Shown in pieces: positions 1-5,822 of a stretch of DNA of 11,383 nt. Within the stretch, counting starts at the first letter, position 1. Every line of letters starts with the position of its first letter. This stretch comes from RGIG1828 sp045546535. GTDB taxonomy: Bacteria; Bacillota; Clostridia; UMGS1810. The stretch spans positions 1-11,383 of the forward strand of contig JAZQDA010000014.1 in assembly GCA_045546535.1 (NCBI GenBank), given 5' to 3'. The notes beneath the pieces are model-generated. The model worked only from the letters and a program-made list of their open reading frames with translations, did no database searches and was not told the origin of the DNA. Position numbers and translations under genes: made by a program.

Positions 1-2067
1 ATTGCGGTCAGTGACCACAGTGCCTCTTGCCATCGCATTGAGCATTGCGAGGTCGTAGATGTTAGGCTTGTTAAGGTGGGTCATAGCGTAGCAGGTTGCA
101 GTTACGCCGGAGATGTTGCTTTCGAGATTGATACCACCGTGATGGCTGCGCTCAATTCCAAGGTTCATATCACACCAGATGAACTTACGCTCAACACAGT
201 CGAAGATGACAGGAATTGCAGTAACGCCTTCAGCATTAACATCCATAACCATATTGACGGTAGTAGGCTCGAAGATTTCACCGCTCTGAACATCCTCTCT
301 TTCCATCCAGCCGAAACGGCAGTTTTCAAGAGAAGAATAATGCTGACCGGTATAGTTGTAGACCTGATATACGATGTATCTGCCATTCTCGGCAACTGCA
401 TCAATATCCACGTCGATGAACTCTGCAACACCCTTACCATTGAGGCTGCCACCATTGGTAATATCGCCGGAATGGAATGCCTTCATCTTACCGGAACGAA
501 GTCTGGTATAGGAAACGTGTTCAACATAGTTCCAATCGCTGTCATAGATTGCAGCGGAAAGGTCAATATCAACACGACCAGCATCCCAGCCATTACCCTT
601 GGAGGTGTTAGTCCACCAGATGAATGCACGAACTGCGGTTGCATCAGACTTGATAGGCAACTGGCTACCACGAACAACGCTCTTGTTGGTGCTGCTTGCG
701 CTTCTCTGGCTGAAAGGAACAAGATAGTTCTTGAATTCCTCGTCAACATAGACCTTACCAAGAGATTCCTTGCTCTTGTACTGCTCAATAAGAGCATCAC
801 GGCAAGCCTTTGCGACATTCTGGCAAATGGTTTTGTCAATGGCAGGAAGTTCGTTTTTGATAGACATAGCCTTTGCAAGATTGCCCTTGGGGAAGAACAC
901 TCTCACGGGGTTAGGCGTTTCAGCCATTCTGCCGATGAAGTGCTGTCTTACCTGAAGGAGTACAGGAGCGGAAATTTCCACAGCCACACTCTTAAAGCAT
1001 TCGAGGATGTAAGCGGGGTTGTCGGAGTCACGAAGCACCTTGTCGAGTTGTCTTGCGAACTCACCGGGTCTGGACTTCAAGAGGTCAGCGGCAGCCTTCA
1101 TATCCTTGCGGAGAATTGCAGCCTGTACCTTACCGCCAAACATAAGGGGCTTCTTATCATTGCGGAGAGTATCGAATGCCTTGTTGACATTCTTATATCT
1201 CGGATAATTGTATTCAAAAGGATGGAGAATTTCTGCAACTCGAATCCACTCATACTGATAGCGGAACAAATCTTCTGTGATGTTTCCGCAGTTAGCCAAG
1301 AGGTCGAGAATCATTCTACGCTCACGGCGTTTCAGATTGCGATACTTGGTCTTACCAGCAAGGCTGATGTCTCCATCGGACAATGCAGTTACAAGACGAA
1401 GTACGTCGGTTGCAGTGCGGAAATACTTGCTGATTGCACTTGCAGACTTGACAGGTGCTTCCTCAATGATGAGTTTGCCGATGAGGGCAACATTCTCTTT
1501 GAGAGGGATTTCGTCAGGCAAGTAGTTGGCATAATCTGCACAGTCCTTGATGATGGTGGTCACATCTTCCTTATCCTGTGCGGAAAGAGAAGTCTTGCTT
1601 GCCACAAGGTTCTTGAAGATTTCCATTAAATCTTCGTGGTTTCCGGTAGATAAAAGAGCCATTTTATTGACATCAATGAGAGGTAAACGCTCATCTTTCT
1701 CATATTCAGGCATCAAAGTACCGAAACTCCAATAGTGAACAATCGCATTGATGAACAACTCGATACCGTCCATCTCGGCAACCTGTGTCGGGAAGTTGGG
1801 GTACATAGGATTATACTCAACATCCGCACCGACCAACTCTTTGAGAGCAGGGATGAGGTCAGAGTAGAACACCTTCAGTTCATCACGATTCATATGGGAA
1901 AGTGCCTCGAACAGTTCCTTGGAGAAAGTGAAGCCAAGAGACTGCACATTCTTCATCATAGTAACAACAAGTGCCTGTTCGTTCTTCGTCTGCTCATAGT
2001 CGGCATTGATAGGCTCGACAATCAAGAGGTTCTTGCGACGAAGTAAGATTTTGTTGGTTGCATTCAT
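1..2067 (-). CDS. Large protein with HEAT-like helical body and TerD-like C-terminal region (3' end outside window)
   Basis: The minus frame is open for 689 codons from ATG at 2067 to the window edge, so the C-terminus is missing. The start is supported by GGAG nine bases upstream. Residues 1 to about 470 are mainly helical and charged, with HEAT-like segments (KRRERRMILDLL near residue 245, RPGEFARQLD near 340). These resemble the long TerD-linked proteins known as the MXAN_6230/SCO0988 family, recalled from memory and not searched. From about residue 484 the chain becomes beta-rich (WWTNTSKGNGWDAG, VDIDLSAAIYD, AFHSGD, then CDMNLGIE and HHGGINLESN), which resembles TerD/TerZ calcium-binding domains. 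TerD proteins are linked to tellurite, stress and phage responses, but the biochemical role is unclear. It follows the tRNA array and a leader with a long inverted repeat. The open frame and start are certain; the TerD assignment is moderate. Confidence 0.75.
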   Translation of the reverse strand, partial: MNATNKILLRRKNLLIVEPINADYEQTKNEQALVVTMMKNVQSLGFTFSKELFEALSHMNRDELKVFYSDLIPALKELVGADVEYNPMYPNFPTQVAEMDGIELFINAIVHYWSFGTLMPEYEKDERLPLIDVNKMALLSTGNHEDLMEIFKNLVASKTSLSAQDKEDVTTIIKDCADYANYLPDEIPLKENVALIGKLIIEEAPVKSASAISKYFRTATDVLRLVTALSDGDISLAGKTKYRNLKRRERRMILDLLANCGNITEDLFRYQYEWIRVAEILHPFEYNYPRYKNVNKAFDTLRNDKKPLMFGGKVQAAILRKDMKAAADLLKSRPGEFARQLDKVLRDSDNPAYILECFKSVAVEISAPVLLQVRQHFIGRMAETPNPVRVFFPKGNLAKAMSIKNELPAIDKTICQNVAKACRDALIEQYKSKESLGKVYVDEEFKNYLVPFSQRSASSTNKSVVRGSQLPIKSDATAVRAFIWWTNTSKGNGWDAGRVDIDLSAAIYDSDWNYVEHVSYTRLRSGKMKAFHSGDITNGGSLNGKGVAEFIDVDIDAVAENGRYIVYQVYNYTGQHYSSLENCRFGWMEREDVQSGEIFEPTTVNMVMDVNAEGVTAIPVIFDCVERKFIWCDMNLGIERSHHGGINLESNISGVTATCYAMTHLNKPNIYDLAMLNAMARGTVVTDRN

Positions 2068-2110
2068 TTTCTCGTTCTCCTTTACAGTTACATTTCATTT
2101 TTTCGGGAAT

Positions 2111-2174
2111 TGCTGGAACTGCAACATACTTTCTTTTTATTCTTCATCAAAAAATTAAGAAGGAAGTTCCAGCA
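2111..2174 (-). promoter_or_regulatory. Leader inverted repeat upstream of the TerD-like gene
   Basis: A perfect 10-bp inverted repeat (TGCTGGAACT at 2111-2120, AGTTCCAGCA at 2165-2174) encloses an AT-rich 44-nt loop. The loop can form an inner TTCTT/AAGAA stem. It ends about 25 nt before the Shine-Dalgarno site of the gene starting at 2067. Neither strand has a U-tract after the stem, so it is not an intrinsic terminator. A weak promoter, TTGATG-16 bp-TATGTT on the minus strand (2123-2150), lies inside the loop, so transcripts starting there would lack one arm. Regulation is inferred. Confidence 0.45.
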
Positions 2175-2395
2175 TAGCCGAGTAAGGGATGTGGTAATTA
2201 AACAGTCAAGAAAAATAAGAATATGTATTGGTTTCTTGTTAATAGAAGGATGACTGTTCATAGCCACACAATGTTTGCTTGCAAGCCCGTGAACCTTGTA
2301 CTTCGGCATCGAAACTTGTACCCTTACGCCAATGCGGGCATCGACTTGTCGGGAAAGGCTAATCCTTTTGACACACGGTTTCATTCTCACTTACG
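2175..2395 (-). other. Gene-free spacer with several short hairpins
   Basis: This 221-bp spacer between the tRNA-Lys gene and the TerD-like gene's leader has no convincing coding sequence. A 100-codon minus frame here begins with GTG, lacks a good ribosome site and has an unremarkable composition. On the minus strand there are small potential hairpins (AAAGG/CCTTT, CGAC/GTCG, TTCG/CGAA), the palindrome GCTTGCAAGC, and two partly repeated segments starting GTACAAG. An RNA processed from the tRNA transcript is possible, but no known family is recognised. Confidence 0.3.
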
Positions 2396-2470
2396 TGGTG
2401 AGCCAGATGGGACTCGAACCCATAGCCCATACCTTAAAAGGGTATTGCGCTACCGTTGCGCCACTGGCTC
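2396..2470 (-). tRNA. tRNA-Lys (UUU)
   Basis: A complete cloverleaf: the 7-bp acceptor stem GAGCCAG/CTGGCTC, D arm GCGC/GCGC, anticodon stem ATACC/GGTAT with loop CTTTTAA (anticodon TTT), and T arm ATGGG-TTCGAGT-CCCAT. The discriminator is A and CCA is encoded at 2396-2398. It is the most downstream tRNA of the array. Confidence 0.95.
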
Positions 2471-2473
2471 GTA

Positions 2474-2821
2474 TTAAACTACCGGCAGTTTGTTTATTTC
2501 ATCATTGCTCAACAAATAAGTGTATTCACTATGCTTTGCAATGACAGTCTTTTCACAATCAACCTGCCAAGTAATTGACACAATGTTTTGGATTGGGTAC
2601 ATTACGCCATTTTCGTCTTTCAAATACCCATCGCTTTTCACGTCGGTCATTATAAAGTCGCCGCCGCTGCAAGATAAACCGCTGACTCTTACCCATTTCC
2701 ATCTGTTTCCTGTATAGTGTTCTTCTCCGTCGATGGTTTTGAATTTGGCAGACAGTCTTTGCCAAGTGGATGTACCATATAATTTCTCTGGTTCAATAAT
2801 CTTTTTCTTAAATAACCCCAT
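2474..2821 (-). CDS. Hypothetical small protein inside the tRNA array
   Basis: A 115-residue protein whose function I do not recognise. The first ATG in frame is at 2830, but the AAGGA ribosome site sits directly against it. The ATG at 2821 has that same AAGGA eight bases upstream, so I take 2821 as the start (protein beginning MGLFKKKIIEPEK). The sequence has no membrane segment or signal peptide. It has a compact beta-strand pattern with several aromatic residues (RWKWVRVSGLSC, GGDFIMTDV, GVMYPIQNIVSITWQV), suggesting a small beta-barrel or roll. The stop codon ends 3 bp before tRNA-Lys and the start is 24 bp after tRNA-Trp, so it must share their transcript. Confidence 0.7.
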   Translation of the reverse strand: MGLFKKKIIEPEKLYGTSTWQRLSAKFKTIDGEEHYTGNRWKWVRVSGLSCSGGDFIMTDVKSDGYLKDENGVMYPIQNIVSITWQVDCEKTVIAKHSEYTYLLSNDEINKLPVV

Positions 2822-2845
2822 AATACCCATCCTTGTTGTGTATAT

Positions 2846-2922
2846 TGGCAGGAGAGGAGGGACTTAAACCCATCATCTACATCGGTTTTGGAGACCGGAG
2901 TTCTACATTAAACTACTCTCCT
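2846..2922 (-). tRNA. tRNA-Trp (CCA), atypical elbow
   Basis: A perfect acceptor stem AGGAGAG/CTCTCCT with discriminator G (the bacterial tRNA-Trp identity base) and encoded CCA at 2846-2848. The anticodon loop is CTCCAAA (anticodon CCA). It is degenerate elsewhere. The D loop AATGTA has one G where ordinary tRNA-Trp has GG. The T loop is TTTAAGT, so C56 is replaced by T. The T stem needs a bulged T, the variable region is about 3 nt long, and the 27-43 pair is C-A. It may be a phage-specific variant or decaying. Confidence 0.85.
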
Positions 2923-2929
2923 ATGAATT

Positions 2930-2980
2930 TGCCCTGCCTGTGGTATGAACTCTGCAAGGCATAGAGTTTGTATCGTACCA
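2930..2980 (-). ncRNA. Stem-loop with possible pseudoknot upstream of tRNA-Trp
   Basis: On the minus strand an outer stem TGGTA/TACCA encloses AACTCT/AGAGTT with a 9-nt loop, ATGCCTTGC. The segment GCAGGGCA just 3' of the outer stem can pair with TGCCTTGC of the loop (7 Watson-Crick pairs and one G-U), which would make a pseudoknot. It lies between tRNA-Ser and tRNA-Trp. It matches no family I know and could be a processing signal or a small RNA. Only part of the loop pairing is sterically likely. Confidence 0.35.
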
Positions 2981-3048
2981 CTCAACCCCTTATTTATTCG
3001 CTTATTTTGGGTTTCTAAAACATACCGGATGTTTGCGATTAGATATAC

Positions 3049-3138
3049 TGGCGGCGAGGGTGAGACTCGAACTCACACACCGTTTCCGGCTACTAACAGT
3101 TTAGCAAACTGCTTCCTTACCATTAGGATTACCTCACC
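3049..3138 (-). tRNA. tRNA-Ser (GCU)
   Basis: Acceptor stem GGTGAGG/CCTCGCC (one G-T pair), discriminator G, encoded CCA at 3049-3051. Anticodon stem GCAGT/ACTGT with loop TTGCTAA gives anticodon GCT (reads AGC/AGU). The long class II variable arm has a CCG-GAAA-CGG hairpin, as expected for serine, and the T arm is GTGAG-TTCGAGT-CTCAC. Confidence 0.94.
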
Positions 3139-3141
3139 ATA

Positions 3142-3217
3142 TGGCTGCGGTGGTTGGACTCGAACCAACGAAATGCAGGAGTCAAAGTCCTGTGCCTTAC
3201 CACTTGGCGACACCGCA
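3142..3217 (-). tRNA. tRNA-Gln (UUG)
   Basis: Acceptor stem TGCGGTG/CACCGCA with the U1-A72 pair typical of tRNA-Gln, discriminator G and encoded CCA at 3142-3144. Anticodon stem CAGGA/TCCTG with loop CTTTGAC gives anticodon TTG. The T arm is GTTGG-TTCGAGT-CCAAC. Its CCA lies 3 bp from the 5' end of tRNA-Ser. Confidence 0.95.
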
Positions 3218-3229
3218 ATATTTACTTTG

Positions 3230-3417
3230 TGGTGCAAGCAGCAGGATTTGAACCCACACTCCCACCTATCGTCGATATAGTTAATTTCAAGTGCGCTTAT
3301 TAACTTCTTTCGGCACTACCGTATGCATCCGATAATGATTACTTTGCTAACAGTTCGGCAGCATATCCCAAAACATCACTATTGTCGGCAAGGTCTACAC
3401 ACTTAACTTATGCTTGC
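3230..3417 (-). ncRNA. tRNA-like element with about 180 nt between acceptor strands
   Basis: The 3' end is clearly tRNA-like: T arm GTGGG-TTCAAAT-CCTGC, acceptor strand TGCTTGC, discriminator A and encoded CCA (3230-3232). The perfectly complementary strand GCAAGCA lies far upstream, at 3411-3417, directly after the neighbouring tRNA-Gly. The interior has a TATGC/GCATA stem continued by CCG/CGG, a local AGTTAAT/ATTAACT stem, and a TATC/GATA hairpin just before the T arm that resembles a long variable arm. A short frame (reading GYAAELLAK then TAA) sits in the 5' half. Possibilities: a tRNA with an insertion, a decayed class II tRNA starting near 3330 (5 of 7 acceptor pairs), or a minimal tmRNA-like RNA. 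It is too small for a group I intron and lacks the G3-U70 alanine identity pair. Confidence 0.45.
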
Positions 3418-3420
3418 ATT

Positions 3421-3497
3421 TGGAGAGGATAAAGGGATTTGAACCCTCACAACCTGCTTGGAAGGCAGGTATGCTAACCGTTAAACATCATATCCTC
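3421..3497 (-). tRNA. tRNA-Gly (UCC)
   Basis: Acceptor stem GAGGATA/TATCCTC, discriminator T and encoded CCA (3421-3423). Anticodon loop CTTCCAA on stem CTGC/GCAG gives anticodon TCC. The T arm contains GGGTTCAAATCCC. The D arm, with its TTTAACGG loop, keeps the GG pair. Three bases separate its CCA from the tRNA-like element downstream. Confidence 0.93.
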
Positions 3498-3660
3498 ATT
3501 TTTTGTAACCGAGCCAAAGGACTTTCACCTTTGGGAGCAATGGCTGGGTTCGTGTTTGCAACCACTTCCAGCGGTCTTTCCACTCCTTGCGACCAACATT
3601 CTAATCATTTTACATTGCTACTTCATATTTCCGTGTTTTTAAGAGATTTTCTTTTTTGCT
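3498..3660 (-). other. Spacer with two perfect hairpins between tRNAs
   Basis: No tRNA and no start-supported ORF. Two perfect stems are visible: CCAAAGG/CCTTTGG with a 7-nt loop at 3514-3534, and GCTGG/CCAGC at 3543-3572 enclosing GTG/CAC. A weaker GGTC/GACC pairing lies further upstream on the minus strand (about 3574-3595). Several minus-strand frames stay open across 3498-3600 and read protein-like, but none has a good start. It is either a structured RNA or a gene remnant. Confidence 0.3.
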
Positions 3661-3736
3661 CGAAGCCAACGGGACTTGAACCCGAACCCTCCGACCCCAC
3701 TGTGGGTCAGAATGCTATCCACCTACACCAGACTTC
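3661..3736 (-). tRNA. tRNA-His-like gene with aberrant anticodon loop
   Basis: The T arm CGGG-TTCAAGT-CCCG and an acceptor pairing GAAGTC/GGCTTC (one G-T pair) mark a tRNA. The anticodon stem TGACC/GGTCG encloses an 8-nt loop, CACAGTGG, without U33 in the usual place. GTG (His) is the likeliest anticodon by position. The D stem is weak, pair 7-66 is T-T, and no CCA is encoded (GAGC follows), unlike the other tRNAs here. The His-specific G-1/C73 features are also absent. It may be a pseudo-tRNA or an unusual decoder. Confidence 0.5.
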
Positions 3737-3743
3737 TAATCTC

Positions 3744-3803
3744 TGCTGCCACCAAATTCACTGTTGTACGGACAGTATTGAATTGGCTCGTACTTTGGCA
3801 GCA
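3744..3803 (-). ncRNA. Compact pseudoknotted RNA element, family unknown
   Basis: On the minus strand an 8-bp outer helix TGCTGCCA/TGGCAGCA encloses an 8-bp helix CCAATTCA/TGAATTTGG (one bulged A) and a 4-bp CTGT/ACAG stem capped by the 7-nt loop CCGTACA. A 9-nt bulge (AAGTACGAG) between outer and inner helices contains GTACG, the exact complement of CGTAC in the apical loop, so a 5-bp pseudoknot forms. It is the first large structure in the tRNA transcript, about 115 nt after the promoter start region. It has no CCA end or T loop, so it is not a tRNA. Self-cleavage, ligand binding or 5'-end protection are guesses; no known class matches the connectivity I can recall. Confidence 0.55.
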
Positions 3804-3885
3804 CACTTCAATATGGCTCTATACTCACTACTCGATTATAAATAAGACTTGTATTTTTCTATCTTATTTATTAACTTTAATTGAT

Positions 3886-3905
3886 AACCGACCTTGCAGC
3901 CGGTT
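3886..3905 (-). promoter_or_regulatory. Hairpin in the tRNA-array leader
   Basis: A 7-bp stem AACCGGC/GTCGGTT (one G-T pair) with loop TGCAAG lies about 12 nt after the expected transcription start of the array. There is no U-tract directly behind it, so it is more likely a stabilising 5' hairpin than a terminator. Confidence 0.4.
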
Positions 3906-3923
3906 CTCTCTTGAAGTGTCTTT

Positions 3924-3952
3924 ATTCTATCACACTTTTAATCATTTGTCAA
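3924..3952 (-). promoter_or_regulatory. SigmaA-type promoter of the tRNA array
   Basis: On the minus strand TTGACA (3947-3952), a 17-bp spacer, then TAGAAT (3924-3929): 11 of 12 consensus positions with ideal spacing. Transcription should start near 3917 and run through the pseudoknot element and all tRNAs. It lies just downstream of the stop of the gene ending at 3976. Confidence 0.85.
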
Positions 3953-3975
3953 GAGGTTTTTCAAAAATATTTTTT

Positions 3976-4281
3976 TCAAGTCGCAGATTGCAGAACATTT
4001 TCGGCTGCATTGCCAACATCTTCCGTTGCCTTAAACTGCGAATAGAAATATCTACCGACAACAGGTGCAAGAGGTTCGGTTGCTCCAAAAGCCGTTAAGA
4101 TAGCCTTATACTCATCACTACCCTCTTTCATAGAGAAACTGTCACACAAACAGGTTGCGAGGGTCTTACCTCTCTTGTTGCTAACCATTACAAGGTCTCC
4201 GGCATATACACTTTCCTTGTCGGGTACTTTGAACAAATACTTCTGACCGCAGTTTTCGTGCTTAACAATTACTAAATTCAT
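3976..4281 (-). CDS. Small protein coupled to the reverse transcriptase, PSP1-like beta pattern
   Basis: A 101-residue protein whose ATG overlaps the stop of the reverse transcriptase gene (ATGA), implying translational coupling. Residues 12-50 (KYLFKVP, YAGDLVMVSNKRGK, LATCLCDSFSM) have the strand-turn-strand look of PSP1-like or other small beta-barrel domains, where a GD-V-V-xxRG pattern recurs; this is a weak resemblance. Residues 55-101 are more helical. There is no signal peptide or membrane segment. It is the last gene of the retroelement operon and is followed by AT-rich sequence and the tRNA promoter. It may be a cargo gene or a retroelement accessory factor. Coding status is strong; function is unknown. 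Confidence 0.75.
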   Translation of the reverse strand: MNLVIVKHENCGQKYLFKVPDKESVYAGDLVMVSNKRGKTLATCLCDSFSMKEGSDEYKAILTAFGATEPLAPVVGRYFYSQFKATEDVGNAAENVLQSAT

Positions 4282-5705
4282 TGCTTATCCTCTCTTTCCT
4301 CAACTCTGTAAATGACCGTTTCAATACCACGTTTCTTTGCAGTGGTTATCGTGTGTTTTGTTCCGTGGCTTTTACCATCCCAAAATGCAAGAACCGCACA
4401 TTCACAGCCATTCTCTTGAATATATTCCAGCATTTGATTGTTGCGGATGAACCCGGCACTCTTGCCGAACTTCACCCAATCTGCTGGAAATCTACGGAGT
4501 TTAATTCCGTTTTCTATTGCGTACTTCTCTCCGAGTTTATCCGCACCACGAGCATTACCGCTCACTATGGTAATGGTTCTGTCCTTATGTTCTTTTAGGA
4601 ACTTCGATACACAGGATTTCAGATATTCATAATCCGCAAAATCCCTGCTACCTGCGATAAGTATTCTCAATTCCATCTTTTTCTCTCCAAATAGTTCATC
4701 TACAAACAAATCCATTTCACATAGTAACTTGAAACAGTTGCCGTGCGATGCGTGATTTCTCCAAGAGGTATAAATTTCGTTGAAGCGTTCTCTTGTCATT
4801 CTGCCCTCTTTAACGAGTTTAGCGTACTTTCTTAAACGCTTCTTGATATGCCTTTTGTTGTCTCCATTGAGTTTGCGAATTACCTTACCTTGGTCTGTCA
4901 AATATGTATGAAAACCGAGGAATCGAATGCCTTTGCTCATAGGAACAATTTCGGTTTTGTCATTGAGTGTCAATTTAAACTCAACCAAATATTCCTTGAT
5001 TCTCTTTAAACAATGTTGCAGATACTCTTTATCATCGCTTAACAGATAAAAGTCATCCATATAGCGACCATAGTATTTGCAGCCAAGTTCCTCGGTTATA
5101 AAATAATCAAGACCGGTAAGATAGATAAGGGCAAATACCTGACTGCTCTGGTTTCCGAGCGGTAATCCGTCTCCATCAACGCTATCTATAAACAAATCGC
5201 ATATCCACTGAATGCCTTCGTCATCGAAGTAGTTGCGAATACACTTCTTCATAACATCGTGATTGATGGTGTAGAAGAATTTTGTTATATCACATTTCAG
5301 AATATATCCATTTGTTCCGTGTTCGGCATAGAAGTTTTCTAAATGCTCCGATAGCCGATTTAATCCGAATAGCGTTCCTTTGCCAATTTGTCCGGCATAA
5401 TTGTCCTCAATGAATATGTCTCTCATCTTTGGTAAGAGAACATAATCACATAAACAATGTTGTAAAACTTTATCTCGAAAAGAACCCGACTTGATAATTC
5501 TTCTTTTAGGTTCGGTAACAATAAACTCCGAATACGGCGAAATCCTGTATGTGCGGTTCAACAACTGTTGCTTGATTACATAAAGGTATTCAAGTGCCAT
5601 TACATTGAACTTCGCCGCACTCGTTTTCTTGCCTTTACCCTTTAAGGACACTTGGCAAGAATTATAGAGATTCCCAAAATCAGTAAGTGTCTGAAAATCA
5701 TCCAT
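4278..5705 (-). CDS. DGR reverse transcriptase fused to a C-terminal SLOG (DUF2493-like) domain
   Basis: 475 residues. Residues 1-340 are a DGR-type reverse transcriptase: the N-terminal NLYNSCQVSLKGKGKK region, motif A KCDITKFF (D139), LGNQSSQ at 183-189 (the SQ signature that separates DGR enzymes from QGxxxSP in other bacterial RTs), and the catalytic YMDD at 215-218. Residues 346-470 form a YspA/DUF2493-like SLOG domain: ILIAGSRDF, IVSGNARGADKLGEKYA, FPADWVKFGKSAGFIRNNQM, VLAFWDGKSHGTKHT. The enzyme copies the template RNA with adenine errors and delivers the cDNA to the variable repeat. DGR RTs usually end near residue 350, so the extension is unusual. Met344 has an internal Shine-Dalgarno site (see 4674-4688). 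The ATG at 5705 lacks a clear ribosome site. The template repeat lies directly upstream. Confidence 0.95.
   Translation of the reverse strand: MDDFQTLTDFGNLYNSCQVSLKGKGKKTSAAKFNVMALEYLYVIKQQLLNRTYRISPYSEFIVTEPKRRIIKSGSFRDKVLQHCLCDYVLLPKMRDIFIEDNYAGQIGKGTLFGLNRLSEHLENFYAEHGTNGYILKCDITKFFYTINHDVMKKCIRNYFDDEGIQWICDLFIDSVDGDGLPLGNQSSQVFALIYLTGLDYFITEELGCKYYGRYMDDFYLLSDDKEYLQHCLKRIKEYLVEFKLTLNDKTEIVPMSKGIRFLGFHTYLTDQGKVIRKLNGDNKRHIKKRLRKYAKLVKEGRMTRERFNEIYTSWRNHASHGNCFKLLCEMDLFVDELFGEKKMELRILIAGSRDFADYEYLKSCVSKFLKEHKDRTITIVSGNARGADKLGEKYAIENGIKLRRFPADWVKFGKSAGFIRNNQMLEYIQENGCECAVLAFWDGKSHGTKHTITTAKKRGIETVIYRVEEREDKQ
4674..4688 (-). promoter_or_regulatory. Internal ribosome site and start for the SLOG domain
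   Basis: Within the reverse transcriptase frame, GGAGAG (4683-4688) stands six bases before an in-frame ATG (4674-4676, Met344), exactly at the RT/SLOG junction. It could allow a free SLOG protein of about 132 residues to be made beside the fusion. It may be a relic of a formerly separate gene whose upstream stop was lost. Confidence 0.55.
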
Positions 5706-5822
5706 AATAAACTTTTGTATTTATCCCACAATTTCTTATGAGAAAGGTTATATGCTCTTTTGATGTAGTGGTGTACTCTTTGTGACCGCAAAACCGGTCT
5801 ATAAACCTCACTAATCCACCAG

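Noticed and set aside
76..1629. 517-codon plus-strand open frame
   Set aside because: It is codon-for-codon antisense to the longer minus frame 1-2067, which has a ribosome site, a sensible start and recognisable domains; the plus frame has no recognisable motif.
2088..2390. 100-codon minus-strand frame upstream of the TerD-like gene
   Set aside because: GTG start without ribosome site, overlaps the leader inverted repeat, low-complexity basic end; not convincing as a gene.
3230..3417. Calling this element a normal tmRNA or group I intron
   Set aside because: No G3-U70 pair, no room for the usual pseudoknots, and too small for a group I core; kept only as an unresolved tRNA-like element.
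2945..3845. Plus-strand open frames reading through the tRNA array
   Set aside because: They translate the complement of tRNAs (recurrent GxExTRTHT-like and GLEPEPS-like motifs are known antisense-tRNA artefacts).
3960..3990. Intrinsic terminator after the gene ending at 3976
   Set aside because: Only an AT palindrome (AAAAATATTTTT) is present; no GC stem followed by a U-tract.
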